A stretch of DNA of 64,000 nucleotides from Marichromatium purpuratum 984. GTDB lineage: Bacteria; Pseudomonadota; Gammaproteobacteria; Chromatiales; Chromatiaceae. Position 1 is the stretch's first letter. The number at the start of each line of letters is the position of its first letter. The translations under genes and the position numbers were made by a program. The DNA lies in NCBI RefSeq assembly GCF_000224005.2, contig NZ_CP007031.1:1-64000 (forward strand), in the 5' to 3' direction. Of the stretch, positions 11,458 through 24,396 are shown in pieces. The notes under the pieces were generated by a model. The model was not told where the DNA came from. It did not search any database and saw only the letters and a program-made list of their open reading frames with translations.

Positions 11458-11583
11458 CTGGCGGCTGGCGGCTGGCGGCTGGCGGCTGGCGGCTGGCGGC
11501 TGGCGGCTGGCGGCTGGTAGCTGGTAGCTGGTCGCTGGTCGCTGGTCGCTGGTCGCTGGTCGCTGACGACTGATCGCTGGAAG
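11458..11583. repeat. Heptad array, right arm: eighteen in-phase heptads (locus 2)
   Basis: Eight CTGGCGG copies are followed by two CTGGTAG, five CTGGTCG, and single CTGACGA, CTGATCG and CTGGAAG, all in unbroken 7-base phase. On the minus strand these follow YAGYNNY. Variants are grouped in blocks, as expected from tandem duplication of neighbouring units. Confidence 0.9.
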
Positions 11584-11624
11584 TGTTTGGCAATCCCCCG
11601 AGGAGCGGGTATCTTGCCGCTGTC

Positions 11625-12542
11625 ATGGAGACCCTCGTGCGTGCAACCGCCCTGAGCCGCCGCTTCGGACGCCATCAGGCGCTCTCCGAGGTGGAGCTGA
11701 CGCTCGATACCGGTCAGGTGCTCGGTCTGCTCGGTCCCAATGGGGCCGGCAAGAGCACCTGTCTGCGGCTGCTCGCCGGCGTGCTCGCCCCGAGCAGTGG
11801 CCGGGTCGAGATCCTCGGCGCCGATCTCGCCCGTCAGCCACGCCTAGCCAGACGTCGGCTCGGCTATCTCCCCGAGCGACCACCGCTCCACCCCGAGCTG
11901 CGGGTCGACGAGTATCTACGCTTCTGCGCGCGATTGCGCGGCATCGCGCGCGAGCGCATCACCGCGAACCTGGACGAGGCCAAGCATCGCTGCGGACTCG
12001 ACCGGGTGGGACGCCAGCTCGTCGGCACCCTGTCCAAGGGCTATCAGCAGCGTCTGGGGATCGCCCAGGCGATCATCCACCGCCCCCAGGTCCTCATCCT
12101 CGATGAGCCGACCGAAGGGCTCGATCCCTATCAGATCCGCGAACTGCGCGCACTGATCCGCGATCTCGCGCACCAGTGCGGCATCATCCTCTCGAGCCAT
12201 ATCCTCCCCGAGGTGCAGGCGGTCTGCGACCGGGTGATGATCCTGCACCGGGGTCGAGTGCGCTATGACGGCTATCCCGCCGCCGAGCACAATCCACACC
12301 TGTGGCGGATCCGGCTCGGCGCCCCGGAACAGGGCGAGCAGTTGCGCACGCTCGACTCACTCGATCAGGTGAGTCCTGTCGCCGAGAGCCGCTACCGGGT
12401 GGTCCTCAAGGATGGCGCGAGCGCCGCCGACCTGGCCCGCGAACTGATCGCTGCCGGGGTCGATCTACACGAACTCCACCCCGAGCGCAGCGACCTCGAG
12501 CGCGTCTTCTTCGACCTCACCGGCGCGGAGGAGTCGACATGA
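11625..12542 (+). CDS. ABC transporter ATP-binding protein (GldA/NatA-like)
   Basis: This is the ATPase of an ABC-2-type system. Walker A is GPNGAGKST near residue 40, the signature is LSKGYQQRLGIAQAI near 135, Walker B is VLILDEPTEGLDP near 155, and the switch histidine is in ILSSHILPEV. The length is 305 residues. The start METLVRATALSRRFG is chosen by family; an AGGAG lies rather far upstream. The stop overlaps the permease ATG (ATGA). With the next three genes it resembles GldA-GldF-GldG-type modules, where the ATPase drives a membrane complex of uncertain substrate. Confidence 0.9.
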   Translation: METLVRATALSRRFGRHQALSEVELTLDTGQVLGLLGPNGAGKSTCLRLLAGVLAPSSGRVEILGADLARQPRLARRRLGYLPERPPLHPELRVDEYLRFCARLRGIARERITANLDEAKHRCGLDRVGRQLVGTLSKGYQQRLGIAQAIIHRPQVLILDEPTEGLDPYQIRELRALIRDLAHQCGIILSSHILPEVQAVCDRVMILHRGRVRYDGYPAAEHNPHLWRIRLGAPEQGEQLRTLDSLDQVSPVAESRYRVVLKDGASAADLARELIAAGVDLHELHPERSDLERVFFDLTGAEEST

Positions 12543-13276
12543 TCCGTACTCTGTTCACCCGTGAGCTGCTCGGCGGCGCCGTCACCCCCTTGCCCTGGGT
12601 GCTGCTCGGCGGCGCCCAGATCGTGCTCGCCTGGATCTTTCTCCAGGTGATCGAAGAGGTCGCCGGACTCGACGCGGCGAGCCGCCAGCACAGCCTGACC
12701 CTGGAGCTGACCCTCAACCTGTTCGGCTTCACCGCGGTGATCCTGATGTTCGCCGCACCGCTGATGGGCGCGCGGATGCTCAGCGCGGAGCTGCGCGACG
12801 GACGCTTCGCGCTGCTCGCCAGCGCCCCGATCGGCAGTAGCGAGATCGTGCTCGGCAAGTATCTCGGGCTGTGGACACAGCTCACCCCGCTGTGTCTGCT
12901 GCCGGCGCTCAACTTGCTATTGCTCGTCGGCGCCGCGCCGCTCGACGCGGGACAGATCGTCGCCGCCACCCTGGGGCTGTGGCTCGCCGCCGGCCTGTTC
13001 GCTGCGGTGGCCATCCACGCCTCGACACTGAGCACCCAGCCGACGAGCGCGACCCTGGCCGCCTTCGCCGTGCTGCTGCTGCTCTCGGTCATCGGTCGCG
13101 CCGAGCAGTTCGTCGACGGCTCACTGTCACTGTTCGGTTGGCTGACCTGGAACGAGCACCTCTTCTGGTTCCTGCTCGGTGCCGTCCGACTCAGCGACCT
13201 CGCCTATTTCGCCCTGTTCAGCGCGGTCTTCCTCGCGCTCGCCCAGCGCCGCCTCGACAACCGACGGCTCGCCTGA
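12539..13276 (+). CDS. ABC-2-type permease subunit (GldF-like)
   Basis: A 245-residue integral membrane protein with about six hydrophobic segments, beginning MIRTLFTRELLGG. GARMLSAELRDGRFALLASAPI matches the cytoplasmic coupling region typical of ABC-2 permeases that contact the ATPase. It is translationally coupled to the ATPase (ATGA overlap) and to the downstream gene (TGATG). The substrate is unknown. Confidence 0.85.
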   Translation: MIRTLFTRELLGGAVTPLPWVLLGGAQIVLAWIFLQVIEEVAGLDAASRQHSLTLELTLNLFGFTAVILMFAAPLMGARMLSAELRDGRFALLASAPIGSSEIVLGKYLGLWTQLTPLCLLPALNLLLLVGAAPLDAGQIVAATLGLWLAAGLFAAVAIHASTLSTQPTSATLAAFAVLLLLSVIGRAEQFVDGSLSLFGWLTWNEHLFWFLLGAVRLSDLAYFALFSAVFLALAQRRLDNRRLA

Positions 13277-14646
13277 TGTCGCCACTGCATCGCATCCACG
13301 CCCTGCTCAAACGACTCGATCGCCCGCTCGCCGATGGCGTCTTCCTCGCGCTGCTGTTCGCCGTAGCGATCGCCGCCGGCTGGCTGAGCGCACGCCACGA
13401 CCATTACTGGGACTGGACCTCGAGTGGCGACAACAGCCTCTCGGTCGAGAGCCTGCAGCTGCTCGCACAGCTCGATCAGCCACCGCGCATCACCGTCTTC
13501 GCCGATCCCGACGGTCTGCTCGGCAGATCGATCAGGCGTTTTCTCGCCCGCTATCAACAGGCGCTCCCCGATATGCTGGTCGAGTTCGTCGACCCGCGTC
13601 GCTTCCCCGAACGCGCGCGTAACGCCCAGGTCCGGGTCGATGGCCAGTTGCTGGTCGAGTATCGCGGCCGACGCGAGACCCTGGAGCGGCTCGACGAGTA
13701 CAGTCTCAGTGCTGCCATCGCCCGATTGCTGGAGGATCGACGACCCTGGGTCGCGGTGATCGAGGGGCACGGCGAACGCGACATCGATGGCGATGGCGCC
13801 GCCGATCTCGGTCGACTCGGGCGCGAACTCGAGGCCCAGGGCTTTCTCGCCCGTCCGCTGGACCTGGCGCTGGTCAGCGATGTCCCGGTCAACACCCACC
13901 TGGTGGTCCTCGGCCAGCCCGAGATCGCACTCTTCCCCGGCGAGGTCGAGCGACTGATCGACTACCTCGACCGTGGCGGCAACCTGCTGTGGCTGCTCGA
14001 CCCCGGCCCGCTCAACGGCCTCGAGCCACTGGCCGAACGGCTCGGGCTGCGCCCGCTGCCCGGGATGGTGCTCGACCCCGAGAGCCTGGAGCAAGGCGCC
14101 GACACACCAACCCTGGCCCAAGGGAGCGCCACCACCACGCCCCACCCACTGACCGCCATGCTGTCGCAGCCGGTACTGTTCCCCGGGGCGCGCGTCTTCG
14201 CCCCCGAAACGGCCGAGGACTGGAGCCTCGCGCAGCCACTGGTCAGCGGCCCACGCAGCTGGAACGAGGTCGGACGCATCGAGCCCGGGAGCTACCGCGA
14301 CGAGGTCGTCGGCGAGCTGGCCGGCCCCCAGGCGCTCCTGCTCGCGTTGACCCGCGCGAGCACCGAGGGCGACCGCCACCAGCGCATCGCAGTCATCGGC
14401 GACGGTGATTTCATGAGCAACGCCTGGATCAACCGCGAGGGCAACCGGGCGCTCGCCTTCGCGTTGATCGATTGGCTCAGTGGCGCGCGCATGCACCCGT
14501 TGCCATCACCGGCGCCCGGACACCCGCCACTCGAACTCGACGATGAGCGGCGCCTGCTGCTCGGCGCAGGCAGCCTGGGCGCGATCCCCGGACTGTTGCT
14601 TGCCAGCTGGCTGCTGATCCAGTGGCGACGCGGGAGGGCACGATGA
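13276..14646 (+). CDS. GldG-like ABC-associated extracytoplasmic protein
   Basis: A 456-residue protein with an N-terminal membrane segment (residues about 20-40) and a C-terminal one (near 430-450) around a large periplasmic domain. The domain has the GldG/DUF4350-like pattern: SLSVESLQLLAQL near the start, VAVIEGHGERD, LLWLLDPGPLNGLEPLAERLGL, and VIGDGDFMSNAWI. Family members act with ABC-2 ATPase and permease partners, first described for gliding but widespread in non-gliding proteobacteria. It is coupled to both neighbours by overlapping start and stop codons. Confidence 0.82.
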   Translation: MSPLHRIHALLKRLDRPLADGVFLALLFAVAIAAGWLSARHDHYWDWTSSGDNSLSVESLQLLAQLDQPPRITVFADPDGLLGRSIRRFLARYQQALPDMLVEFVDPRRFPERARNAQVRVDGQLLVEYRGRRETLERLDEYSLSAAIARLLEDRRPWVAVIEGHGERDIDGDGAADLGRLGRELEAQGFLARPLDLALVSDVPVNTHLVVLGQPEIALFPGEVERLIDYLDRGGNLLWLLDPGPLNGLEPLAERLGLRPLPGMVLDPESLEQGADTPTLAQGSATTTPHPLTAMLSQPVLFPGARVFAPETAEDWSLAQPLVSGPRSWNEVGRIEPGSYRDEVVGELAGPQALLLALTRASTEGDRHQRIAVIGDGDFMSNAWINREGNRALAFALIDWLSGARMHPLPSPAPGHPPLELDDERRLLLGAGSLGAIPGLLLASWLLIQWRRGRAR

Positions 14647-15635
14647 ACCAACGCTGGCGGATCAACCTGGTCCTGGCGCTGGTGCTGCTCGGACTCGCAC
14701 TGGCGATCCGCGACGAGCTGCGCCAGCACCATGCGAGCCCGCTGCTGGCGACGATCGAGCCGGCACAGATCCAGCGCGTCGGGCTCGAACGCGATGGCGA
14801 GCCGCCACTGGAGTTCATGCGTGCCGGTACGGGCTGGGAGCTACGCACGCCCTTCCGCGCGCCGGCCGATACCGAGCACATCGAACGCCTGCTCGGGGTA
14901 CTCGCCATCCCGGTGCGACAGAGCTTCCCGGCCAGCGGGCTCGAACTCGCCCCCCTGGGGCTGTCACCACCCCGGGTACGACTACGGGTCGATGCCCGTG
15001 AGTTCGCCTTCGGCGCGACCGATCCACTCCAGCAGCATCGCTATGTCGCCGTCGGCGATCTCGTGCACCTGATCGACGATCGCGCCTATCACCTGCTGAT
15101 CGCGCCGCTGCGCGACTATGTCTCGGCGCGCCCGCTGCCGGCGGACTTCGTCCCGGTACAGGGCACGCTCGAGGGTGTCGGCCTGACCCCAGAGTCGCTC
15201 GACGCACTGCCCGCGCTCAGCGCCGAACGGGTCGAGCACGATCCCGAGCCGCCACGCGGCACCGCCCTCAGTCTGCGTGCCGAGGACGGTCGGATGCTGC
15301 GCTTCCGTCTCTCCGAGGATCAGCGCAGCTGGCGACGACTCGATCAGCCGCTGCGCTATCTGCTGGCCACGACACCCAGGCTCGCGACCGATCCGGCGCT
15401 CGCGCCGCTGCCCGAACCGACGACGTCATCGGCGGCCACGGGTACCGATCCCTTCGCCCCGGAGAGCCGCGCGATGAACGAACCCGTGCTGCCGAGCGAC
15501 ACCCTGCTCGGACCACCACCGGAGGTCCGCCTCGGTCCCGAACGCCCCAGCCCCGAGGCCGGCTTCGGCGCCGAGCCCTACAAGCGTCCGCCCCAGGGCT
15601 TCGGCCAGGACCCCTTCGCCCCGGATCCACCCTGA
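14643..15635 (+). CDS. DUF4340 domain-containing protein
   Basis: A 330-residue protein with one N-terminal membrane segment (INLVLALVLLGLALAI) and a soluble region with DUF4340 features (WELRTPFRAPADTEHIERLLGVL, then FAFGATDPLQQHRYVAVGD). The tail is proline-rich and probably disordered. DUF4340 genes commonly follow gldG-like genes, supporting one ABC complex. The ATGA overlap with the previous gene indicates translational coupling. The start MNQRWRIN replaces an upstream in-frame ATG at 14622 that lies inside the previous gene. Confidence 0.8.
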   Translation: MNQRWRINLVLALVLLGLALAIRDELRQHHASPLLATIEPAQIQRVGLERDGEPPLEFMRAGTGWELRTPFRAPADTEHIERLLGVLAIPVRQSFPASGLELAPLGLSPPRVRLRVDAREFAFGATDPLQQHRYVAVGDLVHLIDDRAYHLLIAPLRDYVSARPLPADFVPVQGTLEGVGLTPESLDALPALSAERVEHDPEPPRGTALSLRAEDGRMLRFRLSEDQRSWRRLDQPLRYLLATTPRLATDPALAPLPEPTTSSAATGTDPFAPESRAMNEPVLPSDTLLGPPPEVRLGPERPSPEAGFGAEPYKRPPQGFGQDPFAPDPP

Positions 15636-15686
15636 CGATGACGGCTGTCACGGCCGATCACCCGCGTTCGAGAGTAAGCCCCGAAG

Positions 15687-16514
15687 ATGCCTGAACTCCC
15701 CGAGGTCGAGACCACCCTGCGCGGCATCCGCCCCCATCTCGAGGGACGGCGGATCGAGCGCCTGCTGGTACGCGAGCCACGGCTGCGCCAGCCCGTCGCC
15801 GCCGACACCGCCGAGCGGATCGCCGGCACCCATATCCTCGGACTCGAACGGCGCAGCAAGTATCTGTTACTCGGACTCGAGCACGGCAGTCTGCTGATCC
15901 ATCTGGGGATGTCCGGCAGTCTGCGCATCCTCGACCCGGCGACGCCGCCGCGTCGTCACGATCACATCGATCTGGTCTGCACCGACGGCCCCTGTCTGCG
16001 AATGCACGACCCCCGACGCTTCGGACTCTTTCTGTGGACCCCACAGACGCCGCTCGAGGCCCGCGCCACGCACCCGCTGCTGCGTCATCTCGGCCCGGAG
16101 CCGCTCACCCCCGAGTTCGACGGCGACCACCTCCACCGCATCGGTCACACCCGGCGCATCGCGGTCAAGTCGCTGATCATGGACGCCAGCGTGGTGGTCG
16201 GGGTGGGGAACATCTATGCCAACGAGTCGCTGTTCCTTGCCGGGATCCACCCGACGTGCCCAAGCAACCGGATCTCGCTGGCCCGCTATCGACGGCTCGC
16301 CGAGACCATCCGCGCGGTGCTGGAGGCAGCAATCGACCAGGGTGGCACCACCCTGCGCGACTTTCTCCGCGATGACGGCCAGCCCGGCTACTTCGCCCAG
16401 TCGCTCAGGGTTTACGGGCGCGGCGGCCAGCCCTGTCGCGACTGCGCCACCCCGCTGCGCGAGCTGCGCATCGCCCAGCGCTCGAGCGTCTACTGTCCGC
16501 GCTGTCAGCGCTGA
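15687..16514 (+). CDS. mutM: Formamidopyrimidine-DNA glycosylase
   Basis: Fpg/MutM excises 8-oxoguanine and other oxidised purines and nicks the abasic site. The N-terminal catalytic PELPEVE is intact, as is the lysine in RRSKYLLL. The helix-two-turn-helix motif [11 protein letters not shown] lies near residue 172. The C-terminal zinc finger has CRDC and CPRC pairs. At 275 residues it is full length. Its stop overlaps the convergent metallo-hydrolase gene by 10 bases. Confidence 0.96.
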   Translation: MPELPEVETTLRGIRPHLEGRRIERLLVREPRLRQPVAADTAERIAGTHILGLERRSKYLLLGLEHGSLLIHLGMSGSLRILDPATPPRRHDHIDLVCTDGPCLRMHDPRRFGLFLWTPQTPLEARATHPLLRHLGPEPLTPEFDGDHLHRIGHTRRIAVKSLIMDASVVVGVGNIYANESLFLAGIHPTCPSNRISLARYRRLAETIRAVLEAAIDQGGTTLRDFLRDDGQPGYFAQSLRVYGRGGQPCRDCATPLRELRIAQRSSVYCPRCQR

Positions 16515-17248
16515 GCGGTCGCGCCCAGGGCGGCGAAATCGACCCTGGCACCGATCCCGCCGCCGAGCGCGTGGCCACCATAGAGGCGCTGACAGGCGGC
16601 CACCCCGGCGGCGCCGGTGCAGTGGGTCGGCAGCACCCACTCGACCCCGAGGTCGCGCAGCGCGGTCACCGTCGCCGCGATCTCCACCGACTCGGCACGC
16701 ATCAGATGCAGCCCGCCGATCACCCAGCGCACCGGGGCATCGGCGAGCGCGCGGGCACGTGCCACCAGCGTCTCGATCCCGGGGTGGGCGCAGCCACTGA
16801 CCAGGGCGATCCCGGCGCCGGTGTCGATCACCAACGCCTGCTCGTCGGGCGGCCCCTCGAGCCGACCGGTGGAAAACACGCCAGGAGCGAGTTCACGCGG
16901 CTCGGCCCCGACCACGATCAGCTCGCCACAGAGCCCGTCGATGTCCTCGACCAGATGCGCCGAGAAGCCGTCGTGGAGCACGCAGGACACACCTGGATTG
17001 GCGTCCAGCACCGCATCCAGACCGCCGATGTGATCCCAGTGCTGGTGCGAGAGGAAGACCTGATCGAGGGTCGCCGGATCGACCCCCTGGGCGCGCATCC
17101 CGCGCAACAGCGCCGGGCCGTTGCTGCCGGTGTCGAACAGCAAGCGCTGACCGTTCACCCGCACCAGTGCGGCAAACCCCCAGAGCGTACGCGGACCGCC
17201 GGCGGGATCATGGTTGTCGAACAGGATGGTCAGGTCGGAAGGCTTCAC
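16505..17248 (-). CDS. MBL-fold metallo-hydrolase
   Basis: A metallo-beta-lactamase-fold protein with the metal-binding motif [10 protein letters not shown] near residue 77, a further histidine in SGCAHPG near 157 and one in PTHCTG near 210. The layout (LLFDTGSNG, then HxHxDH, then a short C-terminal half) resembles the MptA-like/dihydropterin-type hydrolases, but the substrate cannot be assigned. I chose GTG at 17248 because GAGGAGAG sits about 9 bases upstream. The alternative ATG at 17299 has no ribosome site. Length is 247 residues. Confidence 0.82.
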   Translation of the reverse strand: MKPSDLTILFDNHDPAGGPRTLWGFAALVRVNGQRLLFDTGSNGPALLRGMRAQGVDPATLDQVFLSHQHWDHIGGLDAVLDANPGVSCVLHDGFSAHLVEDIDGLCGELIVVGAEPRELAPGVFSTGRLEGPPDEQALVIDTGAGIALVSGCAHPGIETLVARARALADAPVRWVIGGLHLMRAESVEIAATVTALRDLGVEWVLPTHCTGAAGVAACQRLYGGHALGGGIGARVDFAALGATAQR

Positions 17249-17340
17249 CGGCGTCTCTCCTCGTGCTGCGAAGGACACGAGTCTCGACGCCGAGGACATC
17301 GGCGGGCGATGAAAAAGCGCAAGACGGGGCGACTAATCCC

Positions 17341-18255
17341 TCATCCGTCGCCTGTACCCTGGCTCCAGCTCCCCCGCATCGCCTCCTCGGAGAGCGCGTT
17401 CAGGGTCTCATCGTTGAACTCGAGCTCCTGACGGGCGTCGTCGAGATAACCAAGCATCTCGGGGGCATCCTGGTTGCCCTGCGGCAGGGCCCGCAGATAG
17501 TAGGCGAACTTGGCGATCGCGATCAGCGTGCGCACCCGCGCATCGACGAGCTTGACCGCCTGGGGATCGTGATGGTGATAGATCGCCAGGGTGGTATAGC
17601 CGGGCAGCTGCCAGGTCCCGGCGAGGAGGAAGCCGACCGTGGTGTGATCGACCCCGAGCGCCTTGCGCTCGTGCTCGAGCAGAGCGCTCGGCGAGGCGGC
17701 GTGGAGGATCCAGACAGTGGCGTAGTCCTTGAGCTGCTCGGCGAAGATGAGACTGCCGACATCATGCATCAGGCCGAACAGATAGGCCTCTTCGGGATCG
17801 ATACAGCCGGTCTGTCTGGCGACCGCGACTGCGGCATGGGCCTGTTCCATGATCGACTCCCAGACCACCCGGGCAGCGCCCCCCTGACTGTGACGCAGCG
17901 CGCGCTCGATGGCATCGGCCGAGGCCAGCGCGGCGACCCGCCGGACCCCCATCATCGCCACTGCCTGATGAACACTGGAAATCTTGGCGCGCGCGCCGAA
18001 CAGGGGCGAGTTGACCGTCTTGAGCACCTGGCCGGAGAGCGCCAGATCCTGAGCGATCAGGTCGGCAGCGGCCTTGAGATCGGGCTCGGGGCGATTCAGC
18101 TCCTTGCGCAACGCCAGGATGACATCGGGGATCTGCGGCACCACCGCCTTGCGGACCGCCTTGAAGGCGAGTTCGAGCACTTCCTTGGAGGGGTAGAGCC
18201 CGTCGGACAGGCTTGGTCCGGTGGAGCCGGAGGGGTGAGGCGTCGGGCTGGACAT
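17341..18255 (-). CDS. HDOD domain protein
   Basis: A 304-residue signalling protein with an HDOD domain (about residues 35-235), a degenerate HD-type fold used in bacterial regulators and stress or cyclic-di-GMP networks. Recognisable parts are VPQIPDVILALRKELNRPEPDL, DLALSGQVLKTVNSPLFG and LFGLMHDVGSLIFAE. No output domain is evident. The ATG has a GGAGAG ribosome site. The 317 bases upstream (18256-18572) hold nothing I recognise. Confidence 0.85.
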   Translation of the reverse strand: MSSPTPHPSGSTGPSLSDGLYPSKEVLELAFKAVRKAVVPQIPDVILALRKELNRPEPDLKAAADLIAQDLALSGQVLKTVNSPLFGARAKISSVHQAVAMMGVRRVAALASADAIERALRHSQGGAARVVWESIMEQAHAAVAVARQTGCIDPEEAYLFGLMHDVGSLIFAEQLKDYATVWILHAASPSALLEHERKALGVDHTTVGFLLAGTWQLPGYTTLAIYHHHDPQAVKLVDARVRTLIAIAKFAYYLRALPQGNQDAPEMLGYLDDARQELEFNDETLNALSEEAMRGSWSQGTGDG

Positions 18256-18572
18256 GATCTGGACTCTCCGTAGACACGCGCGAACTCAGGGCGCGCTCAA
18301 CACTCGATGAGACGGGGTCTGATGCGTCTACACCCGTCTCGACACCATGGAACATGAACTGGGCACGGAGTGAAGGGACACCAGCGATATCCGCCAGCTG
18401 ATCGATCAAGGCAGCAACGGGTGACACCCACAGGACCGAGCGGAGCGGAGAGCGGCGACGTTCGGCCAATCCCCGTCGAGCGGATTATGCGCCATCTCGC
18501 CCCGCTCGTCCCTCACTCGGCCGCACGAATCACCACGACGGGACGCGTCCGCGCCTCGTCGTGGCCTCGGGA

Positions 18573-19448
18573 TCAGCTCTCGACCTGCTGGATCCCGGCG
18601 ATGAACCAGTCGCCCGCAGGGCTGGCCCAGGTGTGCTGGATGTGCCAGACCTCGCGGAAGGACTCGGCCGGTGCCTGTGCCTGCTCGCGGATCAGCCCGG
18701 AGAAGAGGACGCTCACGACCACCTGATCGCCATCGCGCCGCACCCCGACGAGTTCGGTCTTGAGCTGCACCACCTCGGTGCTCTGGGGGCCGCTGAGCTT
18801 GGCGCGCTCACGCTCGAGTTCGGCAAACAGCTCGGGCGTGGTGTACTCGGCGATATCGTTCATGTCGGCCTGGTCCCAGGCCGACTGCAGACGCACGTAG
18901 TGCGCCTTGGCGTCCTCGAGGAAGCCGGCGGCATTGAACCAGGACGGCTGCTGCTGGGTACCGCCAGCGCGCTGTGTGCCGACCGCCCCCGGATGTGCCT
19001 GACGCTGCTGGCCCGGCATCACCCGACCATGGGCGCCGGCGGCCGCGGGCACGGGCCCCGTCGCCTGACGTCGCCGCAACGCCCGGAACAGCATCACCGC
19101 ACCGAACACCAGCAACGCGATCAGCAGGAAGTCCATGAACTGGAAGCCTTCGAAGCCGTCGCCGAAGAACAGCGAGGCGAGCAGGCCACCGGCAGCCAGA
19201 CCGGCGAGCGGACCGAGCCAGCGGCTCGCGCCGCTCTTCTGTTGCGGACGCTGGTCATTGGTGGCGGCCGGAGCACGCGGTTGCGCCGCCTGCTGCTGAC
19301 GCTGTGCCGGGCGTGAGGAGAGACTGCTCGACTGCTTGCCGAGACTGGATCCACCCCCGAATCGCTTGGCCTCGACGTCCGTGGACACGGACATGAAGCC
19401 GACCACGACCAGCGCCAGCGCGGTCGTGAACAGGGTCTTGACGGTCAT
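18573..19448 (-). CDS. Tim44-like domain protein
   Basis: A 291-residue protein with an N-terminal signal or anchor segment (residues 5-25), a Gln/Ala/Pro-rich linker, two hydrophobic stretches near 80-115 (GPLAGLAAGGLLASLFFGD and FMDFLLIALLVFGAVMLF), and a C-terminal Tim44-like domain (ending EVWHIQHTWASPAGDWFIAGIQQ). Bacterial Tim44-like proteins are inner-membrane proteins of poorly defined role. The 334 bases upstream, to the ferredoxin gene, contain no gene I can support. Confidence 0.82.
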   Translation of the reverse strand: MTVKTLFTTALALVVVGFMSVSTDVEAKRFGGGSSLGKQSSSLSSRPAQRQQQAAQPRAPAATNDQRPQQKSGASRWLGPLAGLAAGGLLASLFFGDGFEGFQFMDFLLIALLVFGAVMLFRALRRRQATGPVPAAAGAHGRVMPGQQRQAHPGAVGTQRAGGTQQQPSWFNAAGFLEDAKAHYVRLQSAWDQADMNDIAEYTTPELFAELERERAKLSGPQSTEVVQLKTELVGVRRDGDQVVVSVLFSGLIREQAQAPAESFREVWHIQHTWASPAGDWFIAGIQQVES

Positions 19449-19782
19449 TAGCGAGGATCTCCTTGAGGTTGTCGAAATCGATGCGAATCAAAGCGCGACC
19501 AGCGGGTATGCCGTCAGCGGCCTCGTGGCCGGACGTGCCGTCATCCGGGTCGGTGGAAGATCACGGATCGGCAGGGAGGAGGGCGCACGCCCTCAGGCAG
19601 CCGTCATGCATCCCGATGCGATGTCGTTCGGCGAGCGGAACACGCCACGGGCTGGACGAAAGGATTCGACCGTCACCCGCGCACGTGTCGTCATGACGTG
19701 ACACCGCCAGGGCGATGCCGACAGCCACAGCAGTGGACGTCCGGGAAGACCGACTGTCCCACACTGCCGTGGCAGGCCGCGG

Positions 19783-20811
<1,029 letters not shown>

Positions 20812-20871
20812 TCAGGTTAACGCCTCGACAACCGAAACGAAAACAAATAAACCATTGAACGATAAAGTCTT

Positions 20872-20887
20872 CACGAACCGGTTCGTG
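20872..20887. terminator. 16-bp perfect palindrome downstream of the UXS-like gene
   Basis: CACGAACCGGTTCGTG is perfectly self-complementary and starts 8 bases past the stop of the minus-strand gene. It could be part of a transcription stop or a protein-binding site; no T-tract follows directly. The rest of 20563-20894 contains the coaD leader and nothing else recognised. Confidence 0.35.
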
Positions 20888-20894
20888 GGTCGGC

Positions 20895-21854
20895 TCAGGC
20901 CAGCCCTCGACGCAGCAGCGCCTCGAAATACTCCACCGTTCGCCGCAATCCCTCGACGAGCTGGACCCGAGGCTCCCAGGAGAGCAGCTCGCGCGCCAGG
21001 CTGATGTCCGGACGGCGCTGGCGCGGGTCGTCGACGGGCAGCGGGCGCTCGATCAAGGGCGCATTCGAGCCGGTCAGCTCACGCACACACTCGGCCAGTT
21101 CACGCATGCTGAACTCGACCGGATTGCCGAGGTTGATCGGCCCCGTGACCTGATCCGGACTCTCCATCAACTTCACGATACCCTCGATCATGTCATCGAC
21201 ATAACAGAAGGCGCGCGACTGACTGCCATCGCCATAGAGGGTGATGGGCTCATTGCGCAATGCCTGAATGATGAAGTTGGAGACCACCCGTCCATCGTCA
21301 GGGTGCATCCGCGGGCCATAGGTATTGAAGATACGCGCCACCTTGACCCGCAGTCCGTGCTGACGGTGATAATCGAAGAACAGGGTCTCGGCACAGCGCT
21401 TGCCCTCGTCATAGCAGGCGCGTGGGCCGATTGGGTTGACGCGTCCCCAATAGCCCTCGTCCTGGGGATGGACCTCGGGATCACCATAGACCTCACTGGT
21501 CGAGGCCTGAAAGATCCGCGCCCCGGTCCGCTTGGCAAGACCCAGCATATTGATTGCGCCATGGACGCTGGTCTTGGTGGTCTGTACCGGGTCTGATTGA
21601 TAATGGATCGGCGAGGCCGGACAGGCGAGGTTATAGATCTCATCGACCTCGACATAGAGCGGAAAGGTGACATCATGACGCATCAGCTCGAAGTGCGGAT
21701 GACCGAGCAGATGGCGGATGTTGTCCTTGGTCGCGGTATAGAAATTATCGACACAGAGGACATCGCAACCTTGCTCGAGCAGACGCTCACAGAGATGACT
21801 CCCCAGAAAACCGGCGCCGCCGGTGACCAGCACGCGTTTGTTGAGTGTCTTCAT
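20895..21854 (-). CDS. UDP-glucuronate decarboxylase (UDP-xylose synthase)-like SDR
   Basis: An extended short-chain dehydrogenase/reductase. The NAD-binding motif is [12 protein letters not shown] at the N-terminus. The active-site block has [15 protein letters not shown] with the catalytic threonine/serine, then [11 protein letters not shown] carrying Tyr and Lys (YxxxK). [22 protein letters not shown] and [16 protein letters not shown] are diagnostic of the UXS subfamily, which makes UDP-xylose from UDP-glucuronate for polysaccharide synthesis. The ATG at 21854 follows a strong GGGAGGGGG ribosome site. Length is 319 residues. It lies 32 bases after uvrD on the same strand. Confidence 0.87.
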   Translation of the reverse strand: MKTLNKRVLVTGGAGFLGSHLCERLLEQGCDVLCVDNFYTATKDNIRHLLGHPHFELMRHDVTFPLYVEVDEIYNLACPASPIHYQSDPVQTTKTSVHGAINMLGLAKRTGARIFQASTSEVYGDPEVHPQDEGYWGRVNPIGPRACYDEGKRCAETLFFDYHRQHGLRVKVARIFNTYGPRMHPDDGRVVSNFIIQALRNEPITLYGDGSQSRAFCYVDDMIEGIVKLMESPDQVTGPINLGNPVEFSMRELAECVRELTGSNAPLIERPLPVDDPRQRRPDISLARELLSWEPRVQLVEGLRRTVEYFEALLRRGLA

Positions 21855-21886
21855 ACCCCCTCCCGGGTCGGCCACCGGCGACAAGG

Positions 21887-24073
<2,187 letters not shown>

Positions 24074-24329
24074 CGGGGGATTCTACCCCAGGGAGGGGTG
24101 ACGGAAGACGAGGATCTTGCTGACATTTTCCATCCGCGGATATCTTGATCTGGGGTATGCTGGATCTGCTCGGCCCCGCCGTTTCGCGCGAATCTAATCA
24201 AAATAAATATATAGATATTTAAAGTCTGTAGTTATTATTGATCCCTGTGGATATCCGGATAACTCTTTTTTTTTTATATATATCATGCGCTTGAGAGGCC
24301 GGATCGAGTGGATGAAGCTGAAGATATCC

Positions 24330-24338
24330 TGTGGATAA
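24330..24338 (-). promoter_or_regulatory. DnaA box (perfect)
   Basis: TTATCCACA on the minus strand, within the uvrD-hemE gap. Confidence 0.8.
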
Positions 24339-24387
24339 CTTGTGACTGAATCAGGCCCCGATTTTGTCCACCAGTTTATCCATCCAC

Positions 24388-24396
24388 TTATCCACA
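24388..24396 (+). promoter_or_regulatory. DnaA box (perfect)
   Basis: TTATCCACA on the plus strand, 49 bases from the oppositely oriented perfect box. A degenerate box, TTATCCATC, is just upstream at 24376. Confidence 0.8.

Noticed and set aside
11249-11675. Open frames translating the heptad arrays into WRLAAGG- or RPATSDQ-type repeats
   Set aside because: Frames exist only because a 7-base repeat without stops reads through; no start signal or homologue is recognisable.
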